Source: DAISJM01 sp036821485 (lineage in GTDB: Bacteria > Verrucomicrobiota > Kiritimatiellia > CAIQIC01 > JAGNIJ01). Taken from it: a stretch of DNA of 64,000 bases. The stretch is from assembly GCA_036821485.1 (NCBI GenBank), contig DAISJM010000001.1, positions 142,947-206,946 of the forward strand, read 5' to 3'. Positions 32,921 through 41,070 of the stretch are shown in pieces (the first letter of the stretch is position 1; each line of letters opens with the position of its first letter). Below the pieces are notes generated by a model. The model worked only from the letters and a program-made list of their open reading frames with translations, made no database searches and was not told the origin of the DNA. A program made the translations under genes and the position numbers.

Positions 32921-34117
32921 TCACGGCAGCAGGGTCCACAGCTCCCGGGCCAGGATCCGCATGCCGGTCTCCATCGACGCGTCGTCCGCGTGCGTGAAGT
33001 TCAGCCGCATGGTGTTGAACTCCGGCCGGCCGGGGTAGAACGAGCGGCCTGGCGCAAAGGCCACGCCGTGCCGGATCGTCGCCGCCAGCAGCTCATCGGC
33101 CGACACGGCCTCGGGCAGCGTGACCCAGATGAACATGCCGCCCTGCGGCGTCGTGTATTTTGTGCCGGGCGGGAACAGCGTCCGGATCCAGTGAAGCATC
33201 CGGTCGCGCTGATGCCGATACGCCTCGCGCAGGCCGGCGATATGCCGGTCCATGTCGAGGTGCGTCAGGCATTCGTAGAGCACCCGCTGCGTCAGGTCGC
33301 TGGAGCAGAGGTCGGACGCCTGCTTGGCGACGGTCATGTGCCGCAGGATTTCCGGGCGCGCGTAGGCCCAGCCCATACGCAGGCCGGGCGAGAGCACCTT
33401 GGAAAAGGAGCCCATCAGCACGGCGGACTGCTCCGGGTCGCGGAGCACGGGCCGCTCGTCCTCTCCCTCAAACCGCAGTTCGCGGTACGGGTCGTCTTCC
33501 ACGAGCACCGTGTCGTACATGCGCAGCAGGTGTGACACGGCACACCGGTTCTCTCCCGAGTAGCTCAGGCCTGTCGGGTTCTGGAAGTTCGGCACCAGGT
33601 AGATCAGCTTCGGCGACCAGCGTTCCAGCGCTTCGGCCAGCAGGTACGGATCCATGCCGTCGCTGTTCAGGCGCACCGGCACGAACCGTGGCTGGTAGAG
33701 CTCGAACGCCTGGATGGCGCTGAGGTACGCCGGCGATTCCATCACCACCGGATCGCCCGGCTCGATGAACACCTTGCCGACAAGGTCCAGCGCCTGCTGT
33801 GACCCGTTCGTGATCAACACGTCATCCGGCGATGCAGTGATCCCGCGTCGTGGCAGGACATGCTCCGCCACGTATTCGCGCAGCGGGAGAAAGCCCTCGC
33901 TCGACGAATACTGAAGGGCGGAGGAGCCGTGATCCTTCAGGACGCGCGCGGCGGCCTCGGCGATGGTATCAACCGGGAACAGCCGGGGGCTGGGCAGACC
34001 TCCTCCGAAAGAGATCACATTGCGGCTCGAAGCCGCCTTCATGATCTCGCGCACGCAGCTCGGGCGCAGCGTGAGCACGCGTCCCGCGAAGCGGGTCTCA
34101 GTCCGGGTTGTGGTCAT
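32921..34117 (-). CDS. PLP-dependent aminotransferase, class I/II (2-aminoadipate/aromatic type)
   Basis: A 398-residue fold-type I aminotransferase. It has ISFGGGLPSPRLFP at the start, a substrate loop LQYSSSEGFLPLREYV, VLITNGSQQALDL, NFQNPTGLSYS, VEDDPYRELRFEG, the PLP Lys in GSFSKVLSPGLRMGW, and MRLNFTHAD with the carboxylate-binding Arg. This set is typical of LysN/2-aminoadipate and related multi-substrate transaminases, the family also fused to MocR regulators, but no DNA-binding domain is present. GGAGG lies ten bases before the ATG. Substrate remains open: branched-chain, aromatic or aminoadipate. Confidence 0.9.
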   Translation of the reverse strand: MTTTRTETRFAGRVLTLRPSCVREIMKAASSRNVISFGGGLPSPRLFPVDTIAEAAARVLKDHGSSALQYSSSEGFLPLREYVAEHVLPRRGITASPDDVLITNGSQQALDLVGKVFIEPGDPVVMESPAYLSAIQAFELYQPRFVPVRLNSDGMDPYLLAEALERWSPKLIYLVPNFQNPTGLSYSGENRCAVSHLLRMYDTVLVEDDPYRELRFEGEDERPVLRDPEQSAVLMGSFSKVLSPGLRMGWAYARPEILRHMTVAKQASDLCSSDLTQRVLYECLTHLDMDRHIAGLREAYRHQRDRMLHWIRTLFPPGTKYTTPQGGMFIWVTLPEAVSADELLAATIRHGVAFAPGRSFYPGRPEFNTMRLNFTHADDASMETGMRILARELWTLLP

Positions 34118-34149
34118 ACGGCCCTCCTCTCCGTTCTCGATATGGCGTG

Positions 34150-34212
34150 GGTAGGGCGTGCTCTCCGAGCGCGCCGTATGTCACGCGGACGGCTCGGCGA
34201 GCCGTCCCTACC
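34150..34212. repeat. Dispersed repeat unit bounded by GGTAGGG/CCCTACC
   Basis: The unit starts GGTAGGGCGTGCTCTCC and ends GAGCCGTCCCTACC. It contains the near-perfect stem GGACGGCTCG-G-CGAGCCGTCC at 34187-34207. The bounded form suggests a mobile or recombination-spread element, similar to extragenic repeats in PVC genomes (memory, unverified). Confidence 0.6.
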
Positions 34213-34287
34213 AAGTTGGTCTCAATCGCAATCCACACATTCTTCTTCATCTCGTTCTCCTTTGGGTTGGGGTTTCACTACACGCAG

Positions 34288-34317
34288 AAGGCCTTCCGGG
34301 TTTCCCCGGAAGGCCTT
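34288..34317. terminator. Perfect 13-bp hairpin
   Basis: AAGGCCTTCCGGG and CCCGGAAGGCCTT with loop TTTC. No T-run follows on either strand. It may stabilise or end a transcript in the gap between two minus-strand genes. Confidence 0.5.
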
Positions 34318-34542
34318 CAAACTGAAGTCAGTTATGGAAGACGCCTACGGAGAAGCCCCGGGGGCCGCGGCCAACATGGCTACGGCGACGGAGTTCTTCG
34401 CGCAGGAGATAATGGAATTGCAGAAAAAGCCCGTGCGCGGAAGCCGACGGCTTTCGCGTTCGCGGTGCGTAGATGTGTGACTGCAATTCATGTTCAGGCG
34501 ATTAAATACGCCGATGGATCGGACAAGTAAAGCAGGATTGGA

Positions 34543-36210
34543 TCAGGGCGCAGTCGCGGCAGCCGGGTAATGCGTCACGATGGTTGAGGGCTGGATGCGG
34601 TCTCCGAACCAGCGCACGCGCAAATCCCACGCCATGGCGAGGACCCTGGCGCCGAATCGGACGAAGCGTTCCTTGGCTTCGATGGGTCCAAGCTCGCGTC
34701 GCTCCTTTTCGAGGGCCAGCGCGCGCTGCCGTTCCGTCTCGTTCACTGCGCGCCGGGCGATGACGGGAAGAAGTTGTGAGTATTCCCGGGCTCGCGCGCG
34801 AAGTTGCTGGAATCGGGCTTCGGTGCAGGCATCTCTCGACTTCATGGCCGCCAGCGTGTGGTATCCGCGGAAAGAGGTTTCGATCATCCGGTAAATGGAA
34901 CTGGAGTTGACCTCGAAGTCTTTCTGAAAGGCGTAATCGAGCCAGATTTTCGCCTCGCCGTCGGGGAAGGCCGGATGGTTCCAGTTCATCAGGTTCTGCC
35001 CATGCCATTCCTCGAACGGCACATCCGGGTTCAGCAGCCCGCGGGCCTTGTGGTCCTCGTAGAGTTGCGTCACGGGCATGCCGGTGTAGAGCATGAACTG
35101 GCAGAAGTCCGTCTGCAGGCCGACGACATAGTCAATCTCGCCGGCGATGTTGTCGGGCGTGTGATGTTCCATGCACATGATGGCCGAGCCGAGGACGGAG
35201 ATGCCGTGGTCGCGCAGTTCGCGGACGAGGCGGGCGGCGTCGATGCCGGTATTCTTCGCGAAGAGCTTCTCGGTGTTGGGCGATTCGAACCCGATCCAGA
35301 CGAAGACCACGCCGAGCCGCATCATGTTCTCGACGCCGAAGGCGGTGATCGCCTCGGCCGAGGATGAAATGTAGAAGCGGAACCACCGCTGATGTTTCTC
35401 CATCAGCGCCAGCAGATCCAGCGCGCGGGCGCGGTCCTTCAGGAAGTTCTCGTCCATGATGTAGAACTCGGGCGTGCCGCGTGCGTCGGCGATCCGGCAG
35501 CATTCTTCGAAGACATCCTTGCCGGTGCGGAGGAACGAGACATAGGCCTTCTCAAAGAAGTGCGATGTGCAGCAGAAGTTGCATCCGTTTACGCAGCCGA
35601 GGCCTGGCACGAGTACGCTCGGCGTCGCGCCGGGGATCGGGATGCCGAAGATACTGCCGTACTCGCTGCTCGGCATGATGGGGTGTGTGATCGGGGCCTC
35701 GGTGTCCTGACCGAGAAATTGGCGCATCCAGCGGATGCCTTCCCCGCGGGCGACATGGTCGCATTCGATCAGTTTGTCGACGCCCTCGATGGCCGCGCCG
35801 TGTCCACCGAGGACGATGACGGAATCGGGCGAGTGGAGCCGGATCAGCCGCGCCATTTCGCGGGCCTTCAGAAAATTGGGGGTGATGAACGAGATGCCGA
35901 TGATGTCGTAGTGGTTCCGGAGCTCGCGGATGAAACGCTCCTTGGAAGGGAAGTCGAGGATCGTGGTGTCGGCGTGGATGTTGGCGGCAATGAAGTAGAG
36001 GCCGAACGAGCGGTGATGAAATCGCAATGAAGCCGGTCCCTGGATGCGGGTGACCTGGTTGTGGTAGAGCTCCATGAGATTCTCTTTGCGCCCGTATTCG
36101 TCGTCCACGCCATACGGTCCAAAGACTCCGCAAAGAAGGACGCGGGGGACCTGGCCCGAGAAACTTCGTGCCTTGCGGTCTGCGCTTTCGGGGTGTGATG
36201 CCTGTTGCAT
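34543..36210 (-). CDS. B12-binding-type radical SAM protein
   Basis: The start at 36210 has GGAAGG six bases upstream. The N-terminal third (about 20-160) is a cobalamin-binding-like Rossmann domain (VLLCGVFGPYG, DIIGISFITPN, VIVLGGHGA). The B12 DxHxxG motif is not evident. The radical SAM barrel follows with cluster ligands Cys206, Cys210 and Cys213 (GCVNGCNFCCTS). Motifs FYIMDENFL and WIGFESPN are typical of the B12-radical SAM oxidoreductase/methyltransferase superfamily. The C-terminal 150 residues are helical and charged (ALEKERRELGPIEAKERFV). Substrate is unknown. It may act on lipids or natural products like many relatives. It lies 51 bp downstream of uraA. Confidence 0.85.
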   Translation of the reverse strand: MQQASHPESADRKARSFSGQVPRVLLCGVFGPYGVDDEYGRKENLMELYHNQVTRIQGPASLRFHHRSFGLYFIAANIHADTTILDFPSKERFIRELRNHYDIIGISFITPNFLKAREMARLIRLHSPDSVIVLGGHGAAIEGVDKLIECDHVARGEGIRWMRQFLGQDTEAPITHPIMPSSEYGSIFGIPIPGATPSVLVPGLGCVNGCNFCCTSHFFEKAYVSFLRTGKDVFEECCRIADARGTPEFYIMDENFLKDRARALDLLALMEKHQRWFRFYISSSAEAITAFGVENMMRLGVVFVWIGFESPNTEKLFAKNTGIDAARLVRELRDHGISVLGSAIMCMEHHTPDNIAGEIDYVVGLQTDFCQFMLYTGMPVTQLYEDHKARGLLNPDVPFEEWHGQNLMNWNHPAFPDGEAKIWLDYAFQKDFEVNSSSIYRMIETSFRGYHTLAAMKSRDACTEARFQQLRARAREYSQLLPVIARRAVNETERQRALALEKERRELGPIEAKERFVRFGARVLAMAWDLRVRWFGDRIQPSTIVTHYPAAATAP

Positions 36211-36261
36211 GAACGCCTTCCGTGGTGAGCCCACGCGGATAGAGTAACCCGTCGATGCGGC

Positions 36262-37512
36262 TTATTCAATGCGGCTGTCGGGTTTGTCCGCCGGCAGCAC
36301 GAGATTGAGGATGACGCCGAGGAGTCCCGCGAGGCCGATGCCGCTCAACGTGAGGCGGCCGCAGCAGAGCTCCATGTCGCCGATGCCGGCGACGAGAATA
36401 ACCGCGGCAATCACGAGGTTGCGTGGGCGAGACATGTCCACATTCCCCCTGATCAACGCGCCGACGCCGATGACGGCGATCATGCCGAAAAGCAGGATAA
36501 GGATGCCGCCCATGACCGGTGTCGGGATGGTCTTGAGCAGGCCGCCGAGCTTGCCGACGAAGGCGAGGAGAATGGCGGTCACGGCCGCAATGCGCATGTA
36601 GACCGGGTCGAACGCGCGGGTCAGCGCGACGGCGCCGGTGACTTCGGAGTAGGTCGTATTGGGCGGTCCGCCGAGCAGCGCTGCGAGCGAAGTGGCCAGC
36701 CCGTCGCCGAGCAGGGTCCGGTGCAGGCCGGGGCTCTTGATGAAGTCCTTGCCGGTCACCGACGAGATCGCGAGGATGTCGCCCACGTGTTCGATGGCAG
36801 GGGCGATCGCTACGGGCAGCATGAACACGATGGCCGTCCACTCAAAACGCGGAATGGCGAACGAGCCGTTGGCTACGGCGATATCCCAGGGGTTGGAAAT
36901 CCACGCCGCGGAGTAGACCGCCGAGAAATCGATCACGCCCATGAAGAACGCGAAGACATAACCGACCGCGATGCCGCAGAGGATGGGGATGACGCGGATG
37001 AGCCCCTTGCCGAACATGACGGCGATGATGGCCGTGGCGAGCGAGATGGTGGAGAGGAGCATTGCGCGCGCGTCCATGCAGCCGGACCCGTCGAAGCTGC
37101 GCGCCATGCGCACGGCGACGGGCGCGAGCTTGAGACCGATCACCATGATGACGGGCCCGGTGACGATCGGTGGCAGGTATTTCTTGATCGTGCCGATGCC
37201 GCCGAGCCGGACGCCCGCGCTGAGGAGCGTGTAGACCAGCCCCGTGCATATCAGCGCGCCGAGCGTCGCAGCCACGCCAAACGTTTTCATGCCATATTGA
37301 ATCGGCGCGATGAAGGCAAACGAGCTGGCGAGGAAGATGGGGATCGTTCCGCCGGTGATGAGTTGGAAGAGCAGGGTACCTGCGCCCGCGGTCAGGAGGG
37401 CCAATGATGGATCGAGCCCGGTCAGCAGGGGAACCAGCACGAGTGCACCGAAAGCGACGAAAAGCATCTGCACGCCAAGAATAGTCTTCTGCACGGGAGA
37501 GACAACATCCAT
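36262..37512 (-). CDS. uraA: Uracil permease, NCS2 family
   Basis: Proton-linked nucleobase symporter with about fourteen membrane segments in 416 residues. The NCS2 signature is of the uracil type: ALLGGPPNTTYSEVTGAVALTRAFDP. Acidic substrate residues appear in APAIEHVGDILAIS. AAGGAGG lies eight bases before the ATG at 37512. It is surrounded by two radical SAM genes on the same strand with gaps of 51 and 58 bp, so the three may share a transcript. Confidence 0.92.
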   Translation of the reverse strand: MDVVSPVQKTILGVQMLFVAFGALVLVPLLTGLDPSLALLTAGAGTLLFQLITGGTIPIFLASSFAFIAPIQYGMKTFGVAATLGALICTGLVYTLLSAGVRLGGIGTIKKYLPPIVTGPVIMVIGLKLAPVAVRMARSFDGSGCMDARAMLLSTISLATAIIAVMFGKGLIRVIPILCGIAVGYVFAFFMGVIDFSAVYSAAWISNPWDIAVANGSFAIPRFEWTAIVFMLPVAIAPAIEHVGDILAISSVTGKDFIKSPGLHRTLLGDGLATSLAALLGGPPNTTYSEVTGAVALTRAFDPVYMRIAAVTAILLAFVGKLGGLLKTIPTPVMGGILILLFGMIAVIGVGALIRGNVDMSRPRNLVIAAVILVAGIGDMELCCGRLTLSGIGLAGLLGVILNLVLPADKPDSRIE

Positions 37513-37570
37513 GACCGGGCCTCCTTGCGCCTGATCTTGCCGACTCCGGCCGCAAAATCAACACGACAGT

Positions 37571-38728
37571 TCAGGCACGGGCTGCGTCGGTCAGATTGTG
37601 CGACTGGGCCGTGGGGTCCCAGATCACCTGGTTCTTGTAGGGGCAGTTTCCGCAGTACGGGATGCTGTCGATGTCGGTCTTGTACTGCCGGCGGAATGCC
37701 CGTGCGGTCGCATTGTTCCAGCACTCCGTGAGCGGCGTGGGATCGTCGAGGCGCGCGAGTATGTGATTTCGTTCCAGATCGAATTCGCATGGGACGATGA
37801 CGCCATCGGCAAACACGTGCGCGCGACGCCACGGCCGGTAGCAGTAGAAGGGGCGTGGGATGTCCGTTACCTGGTCCGAGGTTTCGTTCATCGCATAGCG
37901 CTGAAACTGCGCAAGGGTCGGGAAGTCCGGATTGCGGCCGCCCTTGCGGTAATCGCACAGCGTCTTGTAAGAGACAATATCTACGCCGAGCTTTTTGCCC
38001 GTTTCCAGAAACTCGTCCACCTGGTGCTGGTTGTGGCGCATGACCAACATGCGCATGTTGATCAGCGGGCTCGACAGGCCCAGCCGTTGTTTCGTTGCCA
38101 CCAGCCGCCGGATGTTGTCGAGGACGAGTTCCAGCCGTCCGCCGATGCGGTACTTGCCGTAGGTCTCCTGGTCGAGTCCGTCCACGGCGACGATGAGCTG
38201 TGACAGGCCGCACCGGACGAGTTCCTCCAGTTCGGCGTCATCCATCTTCACATTGCCGTTGGTGCTACAGATGACGACGATGTCCTTCGCGCGGGCGAGG
38301 CGGATCATGTCGTACACCTTCTTATTAAGGAGAGGTTCGCCCCAGCCCCAGAGCCAGATCACGGTCAGGTAATCGCCAAGCTCGTCGATGATCCGGCGGA
38401 ACATCTCGAGCGTCATGTAGCGAGATTGGGCCTTGTGTGCCGGGTCGTTGGTCCAGCAGCCGGTGCAGTTGAGGTTGCAGAGATCCGTGGGTTCGATCAT
38501 CAGGCCGGTCGGCTGGGACCACACGCGTTCGCCGCGCAGGAGGTGGTCCACGCCGGCCTTGAGCAGATTCCATTTCCGTCGGGCGGGTACGTGGCGGATG
38601 TTCCAGACCTTGCCCTCGCAGTAGAACGACAGTTTCGAGCGCAGCAGGAGGTGCAGCATCGCGCGCAAGCCGAACTGATTCTTGGGATAGACGCCGGTCT
38701 TCCTCATGGATGGGGCATCATACCTCAT
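37571..38728 (-). CDS. Radical SAM protein with SPASM-like C-terminal domain
   Basis: 385 residues. Cluster ligands are Cys84, Cys88 and Cys91 (TDLCNLNCTGCWTND), followed by the GGE-like WGWGEPLLNK and STNGNV. The C-terminal part has cysteines in FYCYRPWRRAHVFADGVIVPCEFD and in CGNCPYKNQ, a SPASM-type auxiliary cluster. Such enzymes modify peptides, sugars or proteins (for example sulfatase maturases). It resembles the uncharacterised branch with 'VxPCxxD'. ATG 38728 or 38707 may start it; neither has a strong ribosome site. Leader of a probable three-gene unit with uraA and the B12-type radical SAM gene. Confidence 0.85.
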   Translation of the reverse strand: MRYDAPSMRKTGVYPKNQFGLRAMLHLLLRSKLSFYCEGKVWNIRHVPARRKWNLLKAGVDHLLRGERVWSQPTGLMIEPTDLCNLNCTGCWTNDPAHKAQSRYMTLEMFRRIIDELGDYLTVIWLWGWGEPLLNKKVYDMIRLARAKDIVVICSTNGNVKMDDAELEELVRCGLSQLIVAVDGLDQETYGKYRIGGRLELVLDNIRRLVATKQRLGLSSPLINMRMLVMRHNQHQVDEFLETGKKLGVDIVSYKTLCDYRKGGRNPDFPTLAQFQRYAMNETSDQVTDIPRPFYCYRPWRRAHVFADGVIVPCEFDLERNHILARLDDPTPLTECWNNATARAFRRQYKTDIDSIPYCGNCPYKNQVIWDPTAQSHNLTDAARA

Positions 38729-38770
38729 GCCGCGGGCACTGCAATTCGGGAACGACGTTCATGCTCGTGC

Positions 38771-38799
38771 TTGACGCTGGGGCGGCGCTTTGATACTTA
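38771..38799 (+). promoter_or_regulatory. Possible promoter of the small basic protein gene
   Basis: TTGACG (38771-38776) is 17 bp from TACTTA (38794-38799, within TGATACTTA). Transcription would start near 38806, only a few bases before the ATG at 38809, implying a leaderless message; no Shine-Dalgarno is present. Confidence 0.4.
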
Positions 38800-38808
38800 C
38801 GCGCACCC

Positions 38809-38937
38809 ATGGGACAACAACTCAGAATTCGTGGTAAGCGGGCAGCGCGCAAGCGACGTGTGAAGAGGCAGAAGGCCGCAAAGCGGGCCCAAAGCCAGAA
38901 GAAGAAAGTCGCTGCGCCGGCTCAGCCTGCCACCTGA
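38809..38937 (+). CDS. Small basic protein of the PVC signature type, 42 aa
   Basis: The frame is short but convincing. It starts MGQQLRIRGKRAARKRRVKR and continues with Gln/Lys/Ala residues to an Ala/Pro-rich end (APAQPAT). About 40 percent of residues are Lys or Arg. The N-terminal pattern MGQ-x-LR-x-R-x-KR matches the small basic protein described as universal and private to much of the PVC superphylum, thought to bind RNA or the ribosome (memory of the literature). There is no ribosome site, and a promoter-like pair lies just upstream, so translation may be leaderless. It is the best lineage marker in this window. Confidence 0.8.
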   Translation: MGQQLRIRGKRAARKRRVKRQKAAKRAQSQKKKVAAPAQPAT

Positions 38938-38968
38938 TCCTCCTCGGGTCGTTCAGGAATCGTTGATC

Positions 38969-39001
38969 ACGCGGGCTCACCCGCGTCGTCGCCTGTTTTT
39001 T
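38969..39001 (+). terminator. Possible terminator after the small basic protein
   Basis: A 7-bp stem ACGCGGG-CTCA-CCCGCGT (38969-38986) with a six-T run about ten bases later (38996-39001), which is shared with the first palindrome of cluster D. The spacing to the T-run is long for an intrinsic terminator. Confidence 0.4.
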
Positions 39002-39047
39002 CCAATGCTTGGAAAAACGGGCCGCACTTTTTCCAACCCTTGGAAAA
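38998..39047. repeat. Phased palindrome cluster D (2 copies)
   Basis: Copies at 38998-39016 (centre TGC) and 39029-39047 (centre CCC), 31 bp apart. They lie 58 bp upstream of the E1-alpha start, so this cluster is placed as a regulatory site could be. Confidence 0.92.
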
Positions 39048-39104
39048 CTCCCGATTTCATTTCGTCTTTACCCTCTTTGGTGCGCTGGCTAGACTTGGGG
39101 GGCT

Positions 39105-40085
39105 GTGAATAGCGATACAAAAAGCCTGCCGAAGGGCGCATGGGTTGATCTCGTGCGCTGCATGCAGCTTTCCCGACTGATCGAGGATCGGCTGGTGCGG
39201 CTTTACCACCAGGGCCGTATCTTCGGCGGCGTCTACACCGGCATTGGGCAGGAAGCGGTGGGCGCAGCTACGGCGATGGCTTCCGGCAAGAATGATCTTC
39301 TTTCCCCGCTGATTCGCGACATGACCGTTCACCTCGCGCGCGGGCAGACCGCGCTCAACATTTTCCGTCAGTATCTCGGCCGTGCGACCGGACCGACGCG
39401 TGGTCGCGACGGCAACGTGCACCACGGCTCTGCTGCGCAGGGCGTTTATGCGATGATTTCCCATCTCGGCGCGATGCTGCCGGTGCTGGTGGGCGGCGTC
39501 ATGGCGCGCCGGCGGCAGGGGCGCGATACCATCGGCCTTGGCTATATCGGTGATGGCGCGACGAGCACGGGCGATTTTCACGAGTCGGTCAATTTCGCCG
39601 CCGTGTTCGACGTCCCCGTGATTTTCGTCATCGAGAACAACAAGTACGCCTACTCGACGCCCAACAGCACGCAGTTCCGCTGCGCGCGCCTGGCCGACCG
39701 CGCGGCGGGTTACGGGATCGAGGGCATCACGACGGACGGCAATGACGCCATCGCCCTGCATCTTCTCGCGCGCGAGTTGATCGCATCGATCCGTGCCAAG
39801 CCGCGGCCGATTTTGCTGGAGTGCGATACGCTTCGCATGCGCGGCCATGGCGAGCATGACGACAGCTCCTACGTGCCGAAGGAATTGAAGGAACACTACG
39901 CGGCCCGCGATCCGCTCCGGCTCATTCGTGATCGGCTGGTGAAGGACGGCGTGGCGAAAGCTGCGGAGTGGGATGTTTTGGAACGGGACTGTCTGGCCGT
40001 GGTGGATCGCGCCTATCACGAGGCGCTCGCCGACCCGCGGCCCGATCCATCCACTCTCACGGAGGGCGTCTATGCCGATGCGTGA
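39105..40085 (+). CDS. pdhA: Pyruvate/2-oxoacid (or acetoin) dehydrogenase E1 component, alpha subunit
   Basis: Thiamine-diphosphate-dependent decarboxylase subunit forming an alpha2-beta2 tetramer with the next gene. The TPP/Mg motif is GDGATSTGDFHESVNFAAVFDVPVIFVIENN (GDG...NN). The phosphorylation-loop-like segment RCARLADRAAGYGIEG and the entrance motif HHGSAAQGVY are typical. It starts at GTG 39105 behind GGGGGG. At 326 residues it is the short form shared by pyruvate and acetoin dehydrogenases, so the 2-oxoacid is not fixed. Overlaps the beta-subunit gene by 14 bases; no E3 gene is in the window. Confidence 0.92.
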   Translation: MNSDTKSLPKGAWVDLVRCMQLSRLIEDRLVRLYHQGRIFGGVYTGIGQEAVGAATAMASGKNDLLSPLIRDMTVHLARGQTALNIFRQYLGRATGPTRGRDGNVHHGSAAQGVYAMISHLGAMLPVLVGGVMARRRQGRDTIGLGYIGDGATSTGDFHESVNFAAVFDVPVIFVIENNKYAYSTPNSTQFRCARLADRAAGYGIEGITTDGNDAIALHLLARELIASIRAKPRPILLECDTLRMRGHGEHDDSSYVPKELKEHYAARDPLRLIRDRLVKDGVAKAAEWDVLERDCLAVVDRAYHEALADPRPDPSTLTEGVYADA

Positions 40086-41055
40086 GATCACCTATTTGGA
40101 TGGTATCAGCGAGGGGCTGCGCCGCCTGATGCGCGAGCGGCCCGATGTCGTGATTTACGGCGAGGATGTCGGCAAGTTTGGCGGCGCGTTCAAGGTCACG
40201 CTGGGGTTCCAGGAGGAGTTTGGAGTCGAACGCGTGTTTGACACGCCGATCAGCGAATCGGCCATCTTGGGCTCGGCGATCGGCATGGCGACGCAGGGTT
40301 TGCGGCCGGTGGTGGAACTGCAGTTCGTGGATTTCGGTACGACGGCGCTGCATCACATCCTCAACAACGCGGGGACGACACATTATCGGACGGGCGTGCC
40401 GGTGCCGATGACCGTGCGGGCGCCGTGCGGTGGCGGATTCGGCGGCGGACCGTTCCACTCCGAGGAGCTGGAGGCGATCTTCTGCAACATGCCCGGCATC
40501 AAGGTGGTCTATCCGGCGTTTCCGTCCGATGCGCGCGGATTGATCTATTCCTCGGTACTCGACCCGAATCCGGTGATCTTCCTTGAGAACAAGTACCTCT
40601 ATCGGCACGTGAAGGAACTGGTGTCGGAGAAATTCGAACCCATTCCTCTGGGTGCGGCGCGCGTTTGCCGGGCCGGCCGGGACGCGGTGATCCTGACGTA
40701 CGGCGCGATGGTGCATGAATCGCTTCGCGCGGCGGAGCGGCTGTCGGCGGACGAGGGGCACGAGGTCATGGTGCTCGACCTCCGCACGCTGAAGCCGTTC
40801 GATGCGGATGCCGTGCTGACCGCGGTGGCGGCGACAAACCGAGTGCTGATCGTTCACGAAGGGTGGCGGACGAACGGATTTGGCGGCGAGTTGGCCGCGC
40901 TCGTGGCGGACCGCGCGTTCCATCTTCTCGACGCGCCGGTACGACGTGTGGCGGCGCCGGATGTGCCGGTGCCGTTTGCGCCGGAACTCGAAAACGTCTA
41001 CCGTCCGAACGCCGAGCGCATTGAGCAGGCGCTGGTGGATTTGATAGAATACTAA
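40072..41055 (+). CDS. pdhB: Pyruvate/2-oxoacid dehydrogenase E1 component, beta subunit
   Basis: Partner of the alpha subunit. It contains the conserved VVIYGEDVGKFGGAFKVT, FDTPISESAILGSAIGMA, and VVELQFVDFGTTALHHILNNAG, where the Glu contacting the thiazolium amine lies in the ISES region. The C-terminal transketolase domain has HEVMVLDLRTLKPFDADAV and VLIVHEGWRTNGFGGELAA. GGAGG lies six bases before the ATG at 40072, inside the end of the alpha gene. Length 327 is standard. Confidence 0.93.
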   Translation: MPMREITYLDGISEGLRRLMRERPDVVIYGEDVGKFGGAFKVTLGFQEEFGVERVFDTPISESAILGSAIGMATQGLRPVVELQFVDFGTTALHHILNNAGTTHYRTGVPVPMTVRAPCGGGFGGGPFHSEELEAIFCNMPGIKVVYPAFPSDARGLIYSSVLDPNPVIFLENKYLYRHVKELVSEKFEPIPLGAARVCRAGRDAVILTYGAMVHESLRAAERLSADEGHEVMVLDLRTLKPFDADAVLTAVAATNRVLIVHEGWRTNGFGGELAALVADRAFHLLDAPVRRVAAPDVPVPFAPELENVYRPNAERIEQALVDLIEY

Positions 41056-41070
41056 CAAGGCGATGATTTC

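Larger units (their letters stand above)
34118..34542. other. Repeat-bearing intergenic region
   Basis: 425 bp with no convincing gene. It holds a 63-bp repeat unit (34150-34212) and a perfect 13-bp hairpin (34288-34317). The rest includes stretches like GCCGACGGCTTTCGC typical of decayed repeats. No promoter could be fixed, although the aminotransferase start lies at its left edge. Confidence 0.6.
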
